A model generated the notes under the pieces. It searched no databases and was not told where the DNA came from. It worked only from the letters and a program-made list of their open reading frames with translations. A stretch of DNA of 64,000 nucleotides from Syncephalastrum monosporum B8922. Its lineage: Eukaryota; Mucoromycota; Mucoromycetes; Mucorales; Syncephalastraceae. Location of the stretch: the NCBI GenBank assembly GCA_000697355.1, contig JNEN01001214.1, positions 62,001 through 126,000 of the forward strand. The letters run 5' to 3'. The translations under genes and the position numbers were made by a program. Positions 37,023 to 49,013 of the stretch are shown here, one piece after another; the stretch's first letter is position 1; each line of letters opens with the position of its first letter.

Positions 37023-39793
37023 CTATGGGGCTTTAGCGACCTTCATCAAGAAGCCAATCCGAGCACAAATCTCCTCTAGAAAATCCCAACATCAGTCATG
37101 ACAGCATTTAAAAAAAGAAAGGAAGAAAACAGAACCGTCCCACTTACGCGCTTCCTTTGCATTTTCAGCCTCAAAGTCGTACGTCTTGTGGCTCTGGTCC
37201 TTAACGACCGTGATCTTGAAATGATTGCGTGCCTTTTTACTTTGCTTGCACGCCACCACCGAATTCACGTGGAAGGACGAGGTCTTGACCGAGTCAAACA
37301 TGCCCTTGTGTTCGGGAGGCATGATGTGAATGTAGTCACCGTCAATAGCCAGGTTGCTTTCGCGTTTTCCCACAAACATGGGCATCTTGCGATTGACGGC
37401 ATATTTCTGGAAAGTAACAAAAAAAAAAAAAAAAGAAGCAGGTGAGTCTCTTTCTCTCTGTGGAAAGTTGTTCCTTTTTTGAGTCGACTTGCCTTGTATT
37501 GAGAAAAGAGAGCATTGTTCGAAGCGCCTGTGCCAGACGGGCTTCCACTGAACATGGCTGGGAAATACACTTCGTCTTTTTTCTTCTTGTTGGGAGATCG
37601 CCACAAGTGTGATGCTATCAACAGGGAGGCATGTGTGAGAGAAAGAGTGAGATCACAGAGTTTCCAAAGGATCTGTTCCAAACTTACAGCTCGGCATGGT
37701 GAGGCCTGCACCCTTCCGGATCAAGCACAGCTCAGTGATGGCTCGCATGCTCTCGACCGTCGTATCATTCGGCACCACGACGTTGGTGTCATTGATGGTC
37801 AGCATGTATTCGTCCGGATCCAGTTTCCGCTTGCGCGAGACGAGCTCGAGCACGTCGCCGATGAACATCTCGGCATAGACGGGGATGGTCGTCGTGGCCG
37901 ACACTTCTTCGTTCGTCATGAGACGGATACGAAAGTACTTGAGCGGCGTCATGGGCATCGTTGACTTGGTCAGCATGGCTTTGCTAGACGGGATGGGAAC
38001 CGCCACTGCGGACGAGTCGGCTTCTTGGTGGGTCTGCCCGACCGGCACTGGGTCGAGCGGGCCGAGATCGCCCGGAGGAAAGGTCGGCGAGACCGACCCA
38101 GTTTGTGCGGCAGCGGCTGGCACAGCCAGGCCCTGGCCGGGATCCGCTGCGGTAGCCGCTGCCGATGCGGCCGCGGCCGCAGCTGCTACCGCGGAGGCAG
38201 CAGGTGGTGCTTTGGCCGGTTTGCGTGGCTCGTACTTTCGACCGAGCTTGGCGCGGATCGCCTCATTCTGTTTGACTAGAAAACGACGGATGCGTCAGAA
38301 GACGTCCATGTCACATCGATAGAGAATGGATAAAAGAAAAGAAAATAAGCTGAGCTTACCTTGGCCGGCGGCTGCTCTGCAGAGCGCAAACTGGTCAAAG
38401 GAGACCATATTGATCTGGCGTGTGCGATCCAGCGCTATCCAAACAAGAAAAAATAGAGAGAGAGAGAGAGATGAGCCAGGCTGCCTCTCATGCTTCTTTT
38501 CCGCAAGGGCCCCCTTCCCCGACCCAAACTACAGTGTCGAAACTTACCAGGCAAATCCTCTTCGATCTCACCATCGTCTTCAGCGATGCGGAGTACCCAC
38601 TGGGCAATATCGTACAGGTCTTCTTCAATCGGGGGCGTGCGCTGGTTTTCGACATAGTCATACAGGATATAGCCAATGACATCGTCGACGATGGCATCGG
38701 GCCGAACCACGAGACTGATGGGTTCAAAGGGCGTGAAGGAGTGGGGTAAATAGACGCACAGCGTGATCGGGTTCGACTCGCCGCGGCCAGAGACGAAGGA
38801 GAACTCGCTGAACGGGTTCTCTTCGCCCTGGGCCTTTTCGGCAATCAGGGCCGAGAGGGCGGATTTCGCCTGAGGAGGAGGACGACGGCTGGGCTCGATT
38901 TTGGTATAATGCAAAGGCGCGATGGGAGTGGTGGGGACTGTTGGATAGTAGGTCTGTGCACCACCGCTTTTGGTCTTGGGGTCCATGTCGTCGGAGAGCA
39001 GCGTATCGCCCGAGGGCGGCTGCTCGAGCGGGAACGAGGCCTGATTGGCATCGACGTCGAGAGACGAGCGCGGCGAGGCGTCGAGGGTGGATTCGATGGA
39101 CGGGTGCAGCGACATCGTGGCATGTTCGCTGGCTGTGCCGTGAAAGGAGAACGTGGTGCTGGACGTGGTGCGGGTGTGCGACCGAATGACGGTTTCTTTA
39201 TGGAGGGACGACGTCGTATTTGCACTGTTGTCGTCTGCGGTGAACTTGGGCCTGTTACTGCTGGTCATGCTGCTGGCGGCGCTGCTGCTGGGATGGGCCG
39301 TTGCTTTGGAGGCCTCCGTCACGCACAGCGTCGGTGCACTTTGTTTCCGCATGGGTACCGCAGGCAGCGGTTTATCCTCCTTGAGTCTATGATCCAAGTC
39401 AGTCCTTCGTATGTCTCTCTCTCTCTCTCTCATATCATCTTGCTTCTTTAATCCTCCGTACCCAAACTCTTCTGTGCTGTCGTCGCCATGGGTGTGTGGG
39501 GGTCGTGGCAGAGCAGGCGGGTTGTGGAGCTCCTTTTTGCGTAGACGGAAATGACTCCGTTTGGTGCGAGGACTGCTCGTCAGGCTGGTGTTGGCGCCTT
39601 TGGAGAGAAGCGACTCGTAGACAGGTGAGTAGCAGTACTGCATTTCGGGGTAAGTGGGTGCAGCGAATCGCGTGTAGTCGTCTGACATAGCTGCGGGTCG
39701 AAAGGATATTATGCGGTCGCCTCGCTCGTCGAAACGGAGCAGTTTGATCCGCATCTCATGGATGAGGAAGTTCGCATCGGTTATAAGCGACAT
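37023..39793 (-). CDS. SIN1: SIN1/Avo1, TORC2 subunit
   Basis: TORC2 scaffold that recruits AGC-kinase substrates. Exons on the minus strand: 39793-39462, 39386-38548, 38434-38360, 38275-37688, 37614-37493, 37406-37148, 37075-37023; 755 residues. MSLITDANFLIHEMRIKLLR is the usual SIN1 N-terminus. A long Ser/Thr-rich linker follows, then the CRIM core (NPITLCVYLPHS, PISLVVRPDAIVDDVIGYIL), an Ala-rich linker, a Ras-binding-like domain (YFRIRLMTNEEVSATTTIPV, MFIGDVLELVSRKRKL), and a C-terminal PH domain (YAVNRKMPMFVGKRESNLAI, KARNHFKITVVKDQSHKTYDF). The 75-nt segment 39387-39461 could be read through but is a (GA)n-rich intron-like piece with GT...AG ends. Intron 37407-37492 has a GC donor. Its neighbours are the HRI-type kinase and 4E-BP. 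Confidence 0.92.
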
Positions 39794-40539
39794 GGTCTAC
39801 TCTGTCCTAATCTGTGCTAGTCTTGGGTCACTTCATACGCATACACACACACACACAAGGACAAGGTGCAAGTGCGGGGAATCTGCTTTACTGTACTTGG
39901 CGCATTCAGCCAGATGCCCGAACCCAGATATATGCACAGTCACTTTTACCATTAACAGATACCAGTCACTCTTGATACTCATTACAATATGAATGTCGGG
40001 TTCATCCCCCCCCCCCTTCCCTGCCCGGATACCGTACTGCTCACTGTCTACCTCTCTGTACATAGCAACTTTGGTTATAGACGCTTATGGCAAGTGCCTG
40101 TAAACAAGTAAAAAAAAAAGCCAACCTATCCGCTTGATCGGTAGTGCCGATAACCACTGGAAGTGGTCCTTTGTATGTGCTCGCTATGAGCTACAAGTGT
40201 CTCCACAATAGACTCATTCTGGAGAGCACTCTACTTCATGGGGCTCAGGGCCCTCCCAATCTCGTCGATGAGTATTCCCATGCATATCTTCAATCCCACG
40301 TACGTACTGTACTCATACTGTAACCAAATGATGCGCATTCCAAAAAAGGAATAGACTTTTTTTAAGAGACACAGAGGGGGGGAAAGTGACTGGCGAAACC
40401 AGGCTGTCAGGTTGGCTGACGGACGGACGGAGAGGACTGAGCTGGATGGGGACTCTGTGGGCTAAATTGCAGGTGGAGGGAAAACCGAACCTTGTTTTCT
40501 CGCAACTTCTTTTTTTTTCATATACACAATTATTTAACA
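39794..40539. promoter_or_regulatory. Divergent promoter region, SIN1 and 4E-BP
   Basis: 746 bp between divergent starts. Contains a (CA)n tract at about 39843-39857, a C run at 40008-40016, and a T-rich leader (40505-40518) just before the 4E-BP ATG. No confident TATA box on the plus side. Confidence 0.5.
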
Positions 40540-41107
40540 ATGTCAACCGCCGCTGCTCCTGTCAACATCCGTCGGGCCGATGCCAATGCGAGTCTCCCGG
40601 CCGACTACTCTACGACACCACACGGCACTATTTATAGCTCCACGCCTGGAGGTACATGACCCTTTTCTTCTTTCATTCGGATTCCCATGTCTTCTCTTGT
40701 CGTTTTATCCTTTTCCATTCCATGGTCTGACCCAGACATATAATTCCCCCCACACCTTCTTTTCTTCTTTTCTCTGTCTTCTTATCCAGGCACGCGCGTT
40801 ATTTATGATCGCGACACGCTGTTGGCTCTTTCCAACAGCCAGCTGGCCAAGACGCCTCCCACCCAAATGGCCTTTGTCGCGGGTGTCACCAAGACCATCA
40901 ACGACTCGCTGCATCCCAACTCTTTGCAAGGCCAAAAGAAGAAGGAGATGAAGCGGGAAGAAGAAGCCAAGAAGAAGACCTGTAAGTAGAGGACAGAACT
41001 AGGATTGTTTCTGTTTTATTCTGTTTCATTATGCTCATATGCTCATTCTACCAGACAACCCCTTTGCTGTGCTCAACGACGACGATATGTTTGAGATGGA
41101 AGCTTAA
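40540..41107 (+). CDS. EIF4EBP: eIF4E-binding protein (4E-BP), animal type
   Basis: Translational repressor that competes with eIF4G for eIF4E and is released by TORC1 phosphorylation in animals. Exons 40540-40651, 40790-40981, 41055-41107; 118 residues. DYSTTPHGTIYSSTPGGTRV (residues 22-41) carries both Thr-Pro sites, Thr26 and Thr35, matching human Thr37 and Thr46. The eIF4E motif YDRDTLL (43-49) fits YxxxxL-hydrophobic. KTPP (58-61) matches human Thr70, while the Ser65 equivalent (Ser54) lacks the following Pro. The C-terminus FEMEA resembles the TOS motif FEMDI. The animal RAIP motif is not seen. Middle part is basic (QKKKEMKREEEAKKK). Intron 1 falls inside the Gly-Gly before TRV. Start at 40540 follows a T-rich leader. 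Identity is secure by collinear motifs. Confidence 0.95.
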
Positions 41108-41228
41108 AAGTGTTGTCAGTTTTCGAATCACTTTCGCACACACACACACATACATACACACACGAAACCCACCCCCATCTACCTTACTTTTTCTTCTCTT
41201 TCTTTCTGCTTTCCCGCCCCCCCCCGTG

Positions 41229-41234
<6 letters not shown>

Positions 41235-41271
<37 letters not shown>
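41235..41271. repeat. (CT)n microsatellite after 4E-BP
   Basis: Uninterrupted CT units in the 249-bp gap between the 4E-BP stop (41107) and the hydrolase stop (41357, other strand). The tract is probably part of one or both 3' UTRs. Confidence 0.95.
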
Positions 41272-41274
<3 letters not shown>

Positions 41275-41356
41275 CCAGCCACTTTGTCTCATGTAAAATA
41301 AGAAATGCTATCTACTTTTTTTTCTTTTCTTTCTTCTGTTATGACTAGCCTATGGG

Positions 41357-42486
41357 TTACAGTTTGGCATCCTTTGCCCAGGCAGTACGCAAACATTCCA
41401 GGGTCTGAGCAATGGCGGCCCGCGCCTGAGGACGGTCCAGCACGGGCACAGTCAGGAACCCGTGCTGTACACCCACGTAGCGCACAGGCACGACATCGAC
41501 GCCGGCCTTGTTGAGCTGCTTCGCATAGGCCTCGGCCTCGTCACGCAAGACGTCGTACTCGGCCGTCACGATCAGCGCAGGCGGGAGTCCCTCGAGCTGC
41601 TCGGTGGTGGCCTTGCGTGGCACGGCCTTGATGTCCTCGCGCATGGCAGGGTCGGGCGTGTAGGCACGCCAGACATATTTCATCGTCTCACGAGGGACCA
41701 TGTTGTTATCCGCATATTTGGTGTACGACTCGTTCTCGAAATCTGTGCCTAGCACTGGGTAATACAGGATCTGCAGCGAAATCGCTTGGTTACCACGCTC
41801 TTTCGCAAGCACTGTTTGAAACCGAGCGTGTGTGTGTGTGCGTGTATCAGTTACTTTTTCTACATCTGCCCTACTTCGTCCATGCGCTTACATGAAAGAC
41901 CTGCAGTGAGATTGCCACCCGCCGAATCACCCGCCACAGCGATGCGTTTGGGATCAATCTTGATCGTTGCCGCATTGGCCTGTGTCCAGCACAAGGCAGC
42001 ATAACACTGCTCCAACGCAGTCGGGAACACAGCCTCGGGGCTCATGGCATAGTCGACGAAAATAACAGCGGCAGGGATCTTGGTAGCTAACTGCCCATAC
42101 ACGACATGTCAACAAAAAAAAAAAAAAAAGGAACACAAATATAGGCCAAGTGTACTTGCCTCGTAAACCAGACTACCATGCGTATTCAAACTACCAAAGA
42201 CCCATCCACCGCCGTGAAGGAACAAGATCGCCGGCAGGGTGGCGTTTTCCGAACCTACGGGTCGGATGATAGTGATCGTGACCTTGGCACCGTGTGGGCC
42301 GGCCGTAATCTCACGCGTCTCTCGCAGAACATTATCAGGCACAGACAGCAGCGCTGCAGCCTGCTGATCAAAGCCTTTGCGCACCACCGCAGGCTGTGTG
42401 ACTTCCTCGGGCGACACGTTCAGGGATTCTTGGAACAAGTGTTGCAGGACGGGGTGCAGTGGAAACGGCTCGTATTTCTGACTCAT
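41357..42486 (-). CDS. Alpha/beta hydrolase of the HSL (esterase/lipase) family
   Basis: Carboxylesterase-like enzyme. Exons on the minus strand: 42486-42160, 42090-41892, 41811-41357; 326 residues. HGGGW (oxyanion hole) follows LPAILFL, GDSAGGNL carries the nucleophile Ser, ALIVTAEYDVLRDEAEAYA the acid Asp, and GVQHGF the His, so the full triad is present. VDYAMSPEAVFPTALEQCYA is typical of the family. No signal peptide is visible, so it is probably cytosolic. Intron 1 (42091-42159) starts GCAAGT: a GC donor is needed to keep YE joined to LATKIP in frame. Substrate unknown. Tail to tail with 4E-BP, 249 bp apart. Confidence 0.9.
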
Positions 42487-44241
42487 CTTTTTACTATTGA
42501 TTGACAATGCGGTAAAAGAAAAAAAAAAAAAGGAACTGAGAGAGAGAAGGTCACCAACGTCCCGCATCAAGAGACGACCTTCAATTTCATATCAGGCAAA
42601 AAAAGCTGACTCGCCCGCTTTCACACGATTTTTTCGCCTCTACCCAGATACTATTATCTCTGGTACCTCTTCTTCTCTTCTACATGGACGCTGTCAATTT
42701 GAATAACAAAAACGCGACACGGAATAGTTATGTATATGTGCATCGCTTTGCCTAATTACGTTCATAAGCAAAAACAATCCGCTCATCACCAGAAGAAGCA
42801 CAGGTTTGTTTTCTTTTGTTTGGACTCCACGCAGCCTACCAAAACTTACGACTAGTATGATTCTGTTTACTCTCCAAGGCGGATGGAACCAAATAAATTC
42901 GGTTCATTCCAAGCGTCACGAAAGTGGCAAAAAAAAAAAAAAAAAAGGTAACTGCTACGGTCATTGTCTTGGGTCGAGTGCCGATCAGCATTCTTCATGG
43001 TATCCCGTATGAGTTTTTTTGTAGAAGAAAAAGAAGAAAAAGGAAGTTAATGCACATTAACAGAAAAAGGTGAATGTTCGTTTACATGTGCATATACAGT
43101 ATATAGGTACGGTATATGTAGGAACACCTCCGACCAGAGGGAAACAAAGAGAAACGGAGCAAGAACCTTGCTTATGATAAATGATAAAAGAATGGGCACC
43201 CTGACGTGTCATTCTGTAAGTTAGCGCGCATGGCTTCACGGAAAAGCTCAAGTGAACAAAGGTAAATGAGAATGAGTTCCAATCAAACTGGATATGAGGG
43301 ATCCACATTTACATACATAAGTAGAACTCTAAATATGTGTGAACTTTATGTATTTTTCAAAACCAATGCGAATTATTCACTTGGATGATCGCATGCGTTT
43401 CAGAAAGCTTACGCGCGCGTGTGTGTGTGTCCCTAGGTTATTACCTTTTCAGTTAGGGCAGCTTAATAAAAGAAAAAGATCGCGTGACACGCTAGGGATA
43501 GAAAAGCATTGGGCCTTCCATCTAAACAACTACGGATCACTCAATAAGAGCGATATTTCTTGTCAACGAATCTTCAGAATAGAATAGAAAGTGGTTATTT
43601 TTTTTTCTTCATATATATATATATATATATATATATCATGTATATGTATGTATACTCGTCTCTGTCTCTCTATCTATCTTTCTTTCGTTGGATGCAGATC
43701 ACCAAGGTCAGAGGATAACAATCAAGATACGAGGAACTGACCGGCACACGGACGAAATTAGCAAGAGCAAATAAAAAAAATACGCACTCTTCCCAGGTTT
43801 AGGGCATATGCATGGGAGGTTCGAAAAAGAAAAAGTAAGGCGCTTCCCACAAACGGAACGGAAGGTGTTGGTAGCGGGTACCTTTTTTTTATGTTCTTGT
43901 TCTTGGCAGCTGTATGCACCTCACTGTCAGATGCAATCCGAAAGCCTTTTTCTTGCTTTCCATGCTGTATCCTAATCTATGCATTATCCTTCTTGGCTAG
44001 TCTCGTCTGCTATGTATAATGTAAAGTGTATATTTGGATTGCTGTGGAGTGGGAGAGGGGGGGGCGGTGGGCGGTGGCGGGATGTTGAACTCCCACTCCT
44101 GCGTCTAGACTCCACCACGATATGATAGAGATTGTCGTGTAATGCGTATGACAACAAACATCCCTATTTCTTTTTTTTTTTTTTGTGCTCTCTCTTTTGC
44201 CACTCTCTTATGCAGTGTTCTTCTTCCTGTTCTTTCCAACT
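42487..44241. other. Gene-poor interval with simple repeats
   Basis: About 1.75 kb between divergent genes (hydrolase minus, carrier plus). An A run lies at 42930-42946, an (AT)n tract at 43611-43636 and a G-rich patch at 44049-44075. Small open frames have no family features. The carrier's leader may contain an unrecognised 5' exon: a possible acceptor (ttatgcag) is at 44209-44216. Confidence 0.5.
43611..43636. repeat. (AT)n microsatellite
   Basis: Thirteen AT units, followed by a looser ATGTAT-rich stretch to about 43655, in a non-coding interval. Confidence 0.95.
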
Positions 44242-46463
44242 ATGCTCTTTTGGCCAAAGCTGCTGACCATTGCTCATGCCGTCGCGTCTAGCGTTCGACC
44301 TTTTCTGCCCTTGTATCTGTCTCATTTGCTCGGATTCTCCTGCCTCGACATTACCATCTTGATGGCGGTACCGCTCCTGCTGCGATCGGTCTCACTGGGC
44401 TTTTGGACGATCGTCGTGGTGGATCCACGCTCACTATTGCACGGCTTCTTTATGGCGTTGCTCACCGCCGTCGGCACCGCCGCGCTCGTCTTAATTCTTT
44501 GGATCCCGCCCCACGCTCCGTACGCGTGGTACGCCGCCCTCTTCTGCATGGTCCTCGACGGCCTGTTTTATCAGCCGCTAGGTGTGCTCATTGATAGCGC
44601 CATTATCAAGATCCTTGGCGACTACAAGATGCTTTACTATGGTAAGATTCCTCTAATATGCAATAAAAAAAAAGGCATTGGATATGGATATGGATATGGA
44701 TACGTATATGAATATATACATATGGCTATAGAATGGCTAGAGATATGGATACAGATATCGATTCTTTTTCTTTTTCTTTGTATTAGATGCTCAACGGCAG
44801 TGGGGCCAGTTGGCAGCCGCCGTCATGGCGGTTGGAATCGGGTGGTCCCTGGACGACGATCACGACTTCGATACATTGATGGGCACCGTCCTGACAGGCT
44901 CCATGCTCCTATTTCTCCTGTCCCTGTCCACTACAGTGCAGCCCGCCGACCCTTCCTTGCTTGGCATTCCTGCTCCCGACGACGAGGAAGCCAGCACCCT
45001 GCTCAAAGACAGCCTCGAGCCTACCGTCACGACCGACAGCACCGCCGACTTCTGCCACACCCCGAACGAAGACACGCTCTCCGACCTCCAACGCCCCATC
45101 TACAAAAACTACAAACCCTACTGTCTCTTCAACGAGCAACTATCCCACATCTCCGAGGAAGATGCGAGCATGATACAGCGCATGGCTAGCACCACTAACC
45201 TATCCACCCGTTTCCATCAGCAGCAGCAACAACAACACGCACAGCAACCCAACACAGGCAATCCACCCCGCCCGACCAGCCTCGCGGGCAGCGAGAGCCT
45301 GTTTAGCCAGATCGCGGGCCTCCCACCGCGGCCGCCCTCCTGCCACAGCAGCTCGGCCGGGTCCAATACAGGCACCGCGACCGGCGACGTCTTCCAGCAC
45401 AGTTCATCTCAGTACTGGGCCACGACCGCATCGACAACCGCCAACAACATTCTCGAGGAAGAGGAAGGCCTGTTTGCGGCGATGCCATCGCTGCAACTCG
45501 CGCTCTTGCCGTCGCCCCCGCCCGACGCGCCTATGCTCGTGCTCTGGCCCCAGTACCACAAGATCTTCCCCGTTGACGAGGCCCGCGAGTGTGTCCACAG
45601 CGTCGCGCCGCCTCAGCGCGCCGTCTGGTGCCTCGTCATCACCCTCTTTGTGCTGGGCATGGCCGGGGCCATGATGAACGCGCTCCTCTACATCTTTTTG
45701 CATGACTCGCTCGGTATCCCGATGCACATGGTGGGTATCGTCGGTATGGTCACGATCGCTTCCGAGGTCGCTGCACGCAATTCCGTCTCTTGGGTAAGCT
45801 TCCTGCATGTATATCAACTCTAATTGACGCACCATACACGCACATATATTTATATATACATCTACATCCACACACAACCTACATACATATGTATGTACGC
45901 ATCATCGCAAACGTAGCTAGCGCATCGGTTTCACCTGATCGGTGTAGTCGGCTCGGCGCATATCACTCTCATCGTGTGCGCTTTGACGTATACATGGCTG
46001 CAACCCGGTCACCTGGCCGCACATGCCCTGGCTGTCATTTTGCAACTCATGCAGGGTAAGTGAAAAAAAAAAAAAAAGAAGCAGAGGAAAAGGGTCCCTG
46101 GTCTTGGCACGCATGCAAACTGAAAGGGTTTCCTTCTCTCTTTTTTTTTTTTATTTATTTATTTCTTTTTCTACGTCTGTAGCGCTGGCTTTCCAGATCC
46201 TCTGGCTCCTGGCCATTCGACAGGTAGATGCGGTTTTGCTTACAGCTGACCAATATCATCGCATGTTCTTGCGCGGCAAGATGTCGGTGCTCTTCAACAG
46301 CATTGGCCCAGCCTTGGGGTCCGTCCTGGCCGGTCTCTTAGTGGATAGCTGTCAGGCAGAGATCGTGCTGGGATTTACACTTTTGTTCAGATGCACTGCG
46401 GCCTTGCTTGTCCTGAGTGCCTTGATCTCTTGGCCTTGGTGCTTCTCGGTCACCGAGTATTAG
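44242..46463 (+). CDS. MFSD6-like major facilitator carrier
   Basis: Membrane carrier of the MFS_1-like (MFSD6/LacY-related) group. Exons 44242-44641, 44787-45793, 45917-46055, 46183-46463; 608 residues. The first membrane helices are PKLLTIAHAVASSVRPFLPLYL and the next pair around ITILMAVPLLL, in the layout of the family. AQRQWGQLAAAVMAVGIGW is the RxWG loop that marks it. A central loop of about 250 residues is Ser/Thr-rich with a QQQQQQ tract (45219-45235), followed by the second helix bundle (GMAGAMMNALLYIFLHDSLG, then exons 3 and 4). ATG 44242 is the first Met in the frame; the frame is open further upstream and an extra 5' exon is possible. Substrate unknown. Confidence 0.82.
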
Positions 46464-46991
46464 ACGGTCTGTTACTCCTCTCGTTTCTTCTTTTTGTATA
46501 ATATGTTTGCATTTTTCGTTTGTCTCTTTTTGTTTTCTCCTCGGTTCCGTTTTCCTTTTTCTTCTCCTTTTCCTCTTCTTCCTTTTTCTTTCGTTTTCAT
46601 GTATATAAAACCCTGTCTGTTCTCTTTGCGTTCTCGTTATGATAGATTCGTTCCTTGAATGTCATTTCAGGATTCGGCAGATTTCCATGGAAACGCACCT
46701 GCACGTGTTACTCGGATCATGCCCTTGCTTAAAATTAACTTATGAGAGAAGAAAAAATGCGGGGAGACGTAGACCATGCACTCCTTGCGCTTCTAAGTGA
46801 TAGACGGTTGACAGAACCCACATTAGATTGTGAGAGTAAATGAATTTCGAGATATATATTACAAAAGTTCTAAGAAGAAAAAAGAGAAAATGATAGGTTA
46901 CGGAGTATGCGTGGTCTAGATAGAGGAGGGGAGAGGAGATGAGGGGCATGCTGTAGTAGGATGCAAAAAAAGAAAAAAAAATATGGGATGC
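46464..46991. other. Intergenic region between two convergent genes
   Basis: 3' flanks of the carrier (plus) and the NCS2 permease (minus). A CT-rich stretch occupies 46475-46620, and AATAAA-like signals are not clear. No gene supported. Confidence 0.55.
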
Positions 46992-49013
46992 TTAGGGCAA
47001 GGTCTGCTCTTCCGTTTCGTCCACCGTGTTGGTCTTGGAGAAACCTTCACGGATCTCCTCGCGCTCTTTCTTCTTCTTCTCTTCCAACTCTTGCATCGTC
47101 TCGGTTCCCCATTCGTGGGGCACGACGAGGTTCAAAAAGATAGCGGACAGCGAGCCAATGCAGTAACCGGTATCAACCACGGTCTCGACCGCGTTGAGAA
47201 AACCCTGCAAACTTTCGTTACCGCCCTTGTAGGTAAACACGTGGGAGAACCAGCCAGGGCAGAGCGTGACGCCGAGACCCAGGGCCAGGGCGCTGGTGGC
47301 AATGAAACGGTCGCGGCGGGGCCAGGGCAGGGAGGCGAGAATACGGATGCCTGAGACTGTGACAGAGGCAAACAAGAACGCGTTCATGCCGCCCAGGACG
47401 GGGCTTGGGATGGCCAAGAAGACGGCAGACACCTTGCCAAAGATGCCAAATAAGAGGATATAGAGGCAGCAAAAGTAACCGGCGATGCGGTTCGCGCAGC
47501 GCGTCATCGCGACGATACCATTGTTCTGAGCAAAGGTCACCAAGGGGCTGACGGTCATGCAGGCTGCAATCAGCGAGTTGACGCCGTCTGCTAACAGACC
47601 GCCCTGGATACGGCTTGAGAACATGGGGCCCTCGACCTCGACACCCGACACATCACACGACGCCGTAATATCGCCGATACTTTCGAGCATGTTGTCGAGA
47701 TAGACAATTAAGAAGGGGATGACGGCCGGGCCATAGATGCTGATGGGGAAGGTCTTGACCCAGGTGAAGGTGGCGACGGGCGCGGAAGCGATCGTGGATC
47801 CGTCGACGTAGCCCGTGGCACCGGCGATGATCATACCCACAATCAGGCCAATGATGATCTGCGCACTCTTCATGAAAGGCGAGCCAAAATTCTCGACGAG
47901 CACGATCGTGGCAAACACGGAGAAGCCAAGACCGATGAATTGGGCACTGCCCCAGGGAAGCGCATGCGGTGCGTCAATGTTGGGACACAGCGAATAGTAA
48001 CCGGTGTCGGGCATGTCAGCGCAGCCACCCGAGCCGCCGGCCCAATCCTGCAGGGCAGTGGAGATGACAGAGCAGCCAATCAAGAAGATGGTGACACCGC
48101 TCACGATGGGAGGAAAGAGGCGCTTAAGGACCTTGGGAGGCAAGAAGCTCATGCCAATCTCAAACAGGGAGCATACCATGGCTAATAGGCGGTGCTATGT
48201 AAGACATAGGAAGACGCTATGCGAGCTCTCAAAACTTACAGGTACCGAGGATGGCGCCCCAGGCACGTCGACAGGGCAGATACTGAGTGGTGCCATCTTC
48301 GAGGATCTGGGTAGGGCAGTAGCCACTCGAGTACATATTCTTGATGACCGCACTCGTGGCGGGAATGGACGCAAAGTTGGGACCCACCACCGAGAGCAGA
48401 CCGGTGCCAAGGAAGTAGCCTGACTTTCCATGTTAATGCCACTGAAAAATCAAGCCCGCCCTGCATGCATCCATGGAGAGATACGCACCCTTGAACAGCT
48501 TAAACCGCGTGATCTGAACCAAGGAAAGGATAGCAGAAGAAATCAGCGCGGCTGAAATGAGGTATTGCTGGTCGGCGGTTTCGAGGTTCAGCGCCGAGGA
48601 GCCATCGCCCACCATGATCAATACAGGCGTGACGACACCTTTTTCCCAAAGATTTGAGTATACGTCTGACTTTTTGTGCGTCTGTCTATGCCAACGGCAA
48701 CCCTACCCGAAATCATGGCAAGTGCATGCTGAAAGCCCATGACGGCGGCCAAGAGAATGGGCACTCGGCTGTTCAGACCATAGAAAGGCGTATGACGCTG
48801 CTCTTTCTTGACAAGGAACGTGGGCATGCACATGGCAGCCCAGTTGAAGTTGGCGCCGCCCCACCAGCCGTCCTTGGTCGTCGCCTGCGACTTGAACTGA
48901 CGCCACAGGCTCGGCTCGGCTGCTGGCTGATACGCTTCAAACTCGGTCCGGGACGATCGACAATCGTCTCGAACGTAGTCAGGCACTTCCTCTCGTTTCT
49001 CGTCGGTTGTCAT
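46992..49013 (-). CDS. NCS2/NAT family purine permease (UapA/UapC-like)
   Basis: Plasma-membrane uric acid/xanthine:proton symporter by family. Exons on the minus strand: 49013-48707, 48638-48489, 48419-48240, 48181-46992; 608 residues. HALAMISGGVVTPVLIM spans intron 1 as in TM1 of the family. The NAT signature is FAQNNGIVAMTRCANRIAGY, containing the Q/E/P-N-x-G core. SMVCSLFEIGMSFLPPKVLK and FPPIVSGVTIFLIG are further conserved helices; about 12-14 helices are expected. The N-terminal cytosolic part is acidic and the C-terminal tail ends with a charged helix (MQELEEKKKKEREEI). ATG at 49013 is chosen because upstream frame sequence is non-conserved. Exact purine preference cannot be read. Confidence 0.92.

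Noticed and set aside
41235..41271. Tandem repeat considered as a CRISPR-like or regulatory array
   Set aside because: Plain dinucleotide microsatellite, common in this genome.
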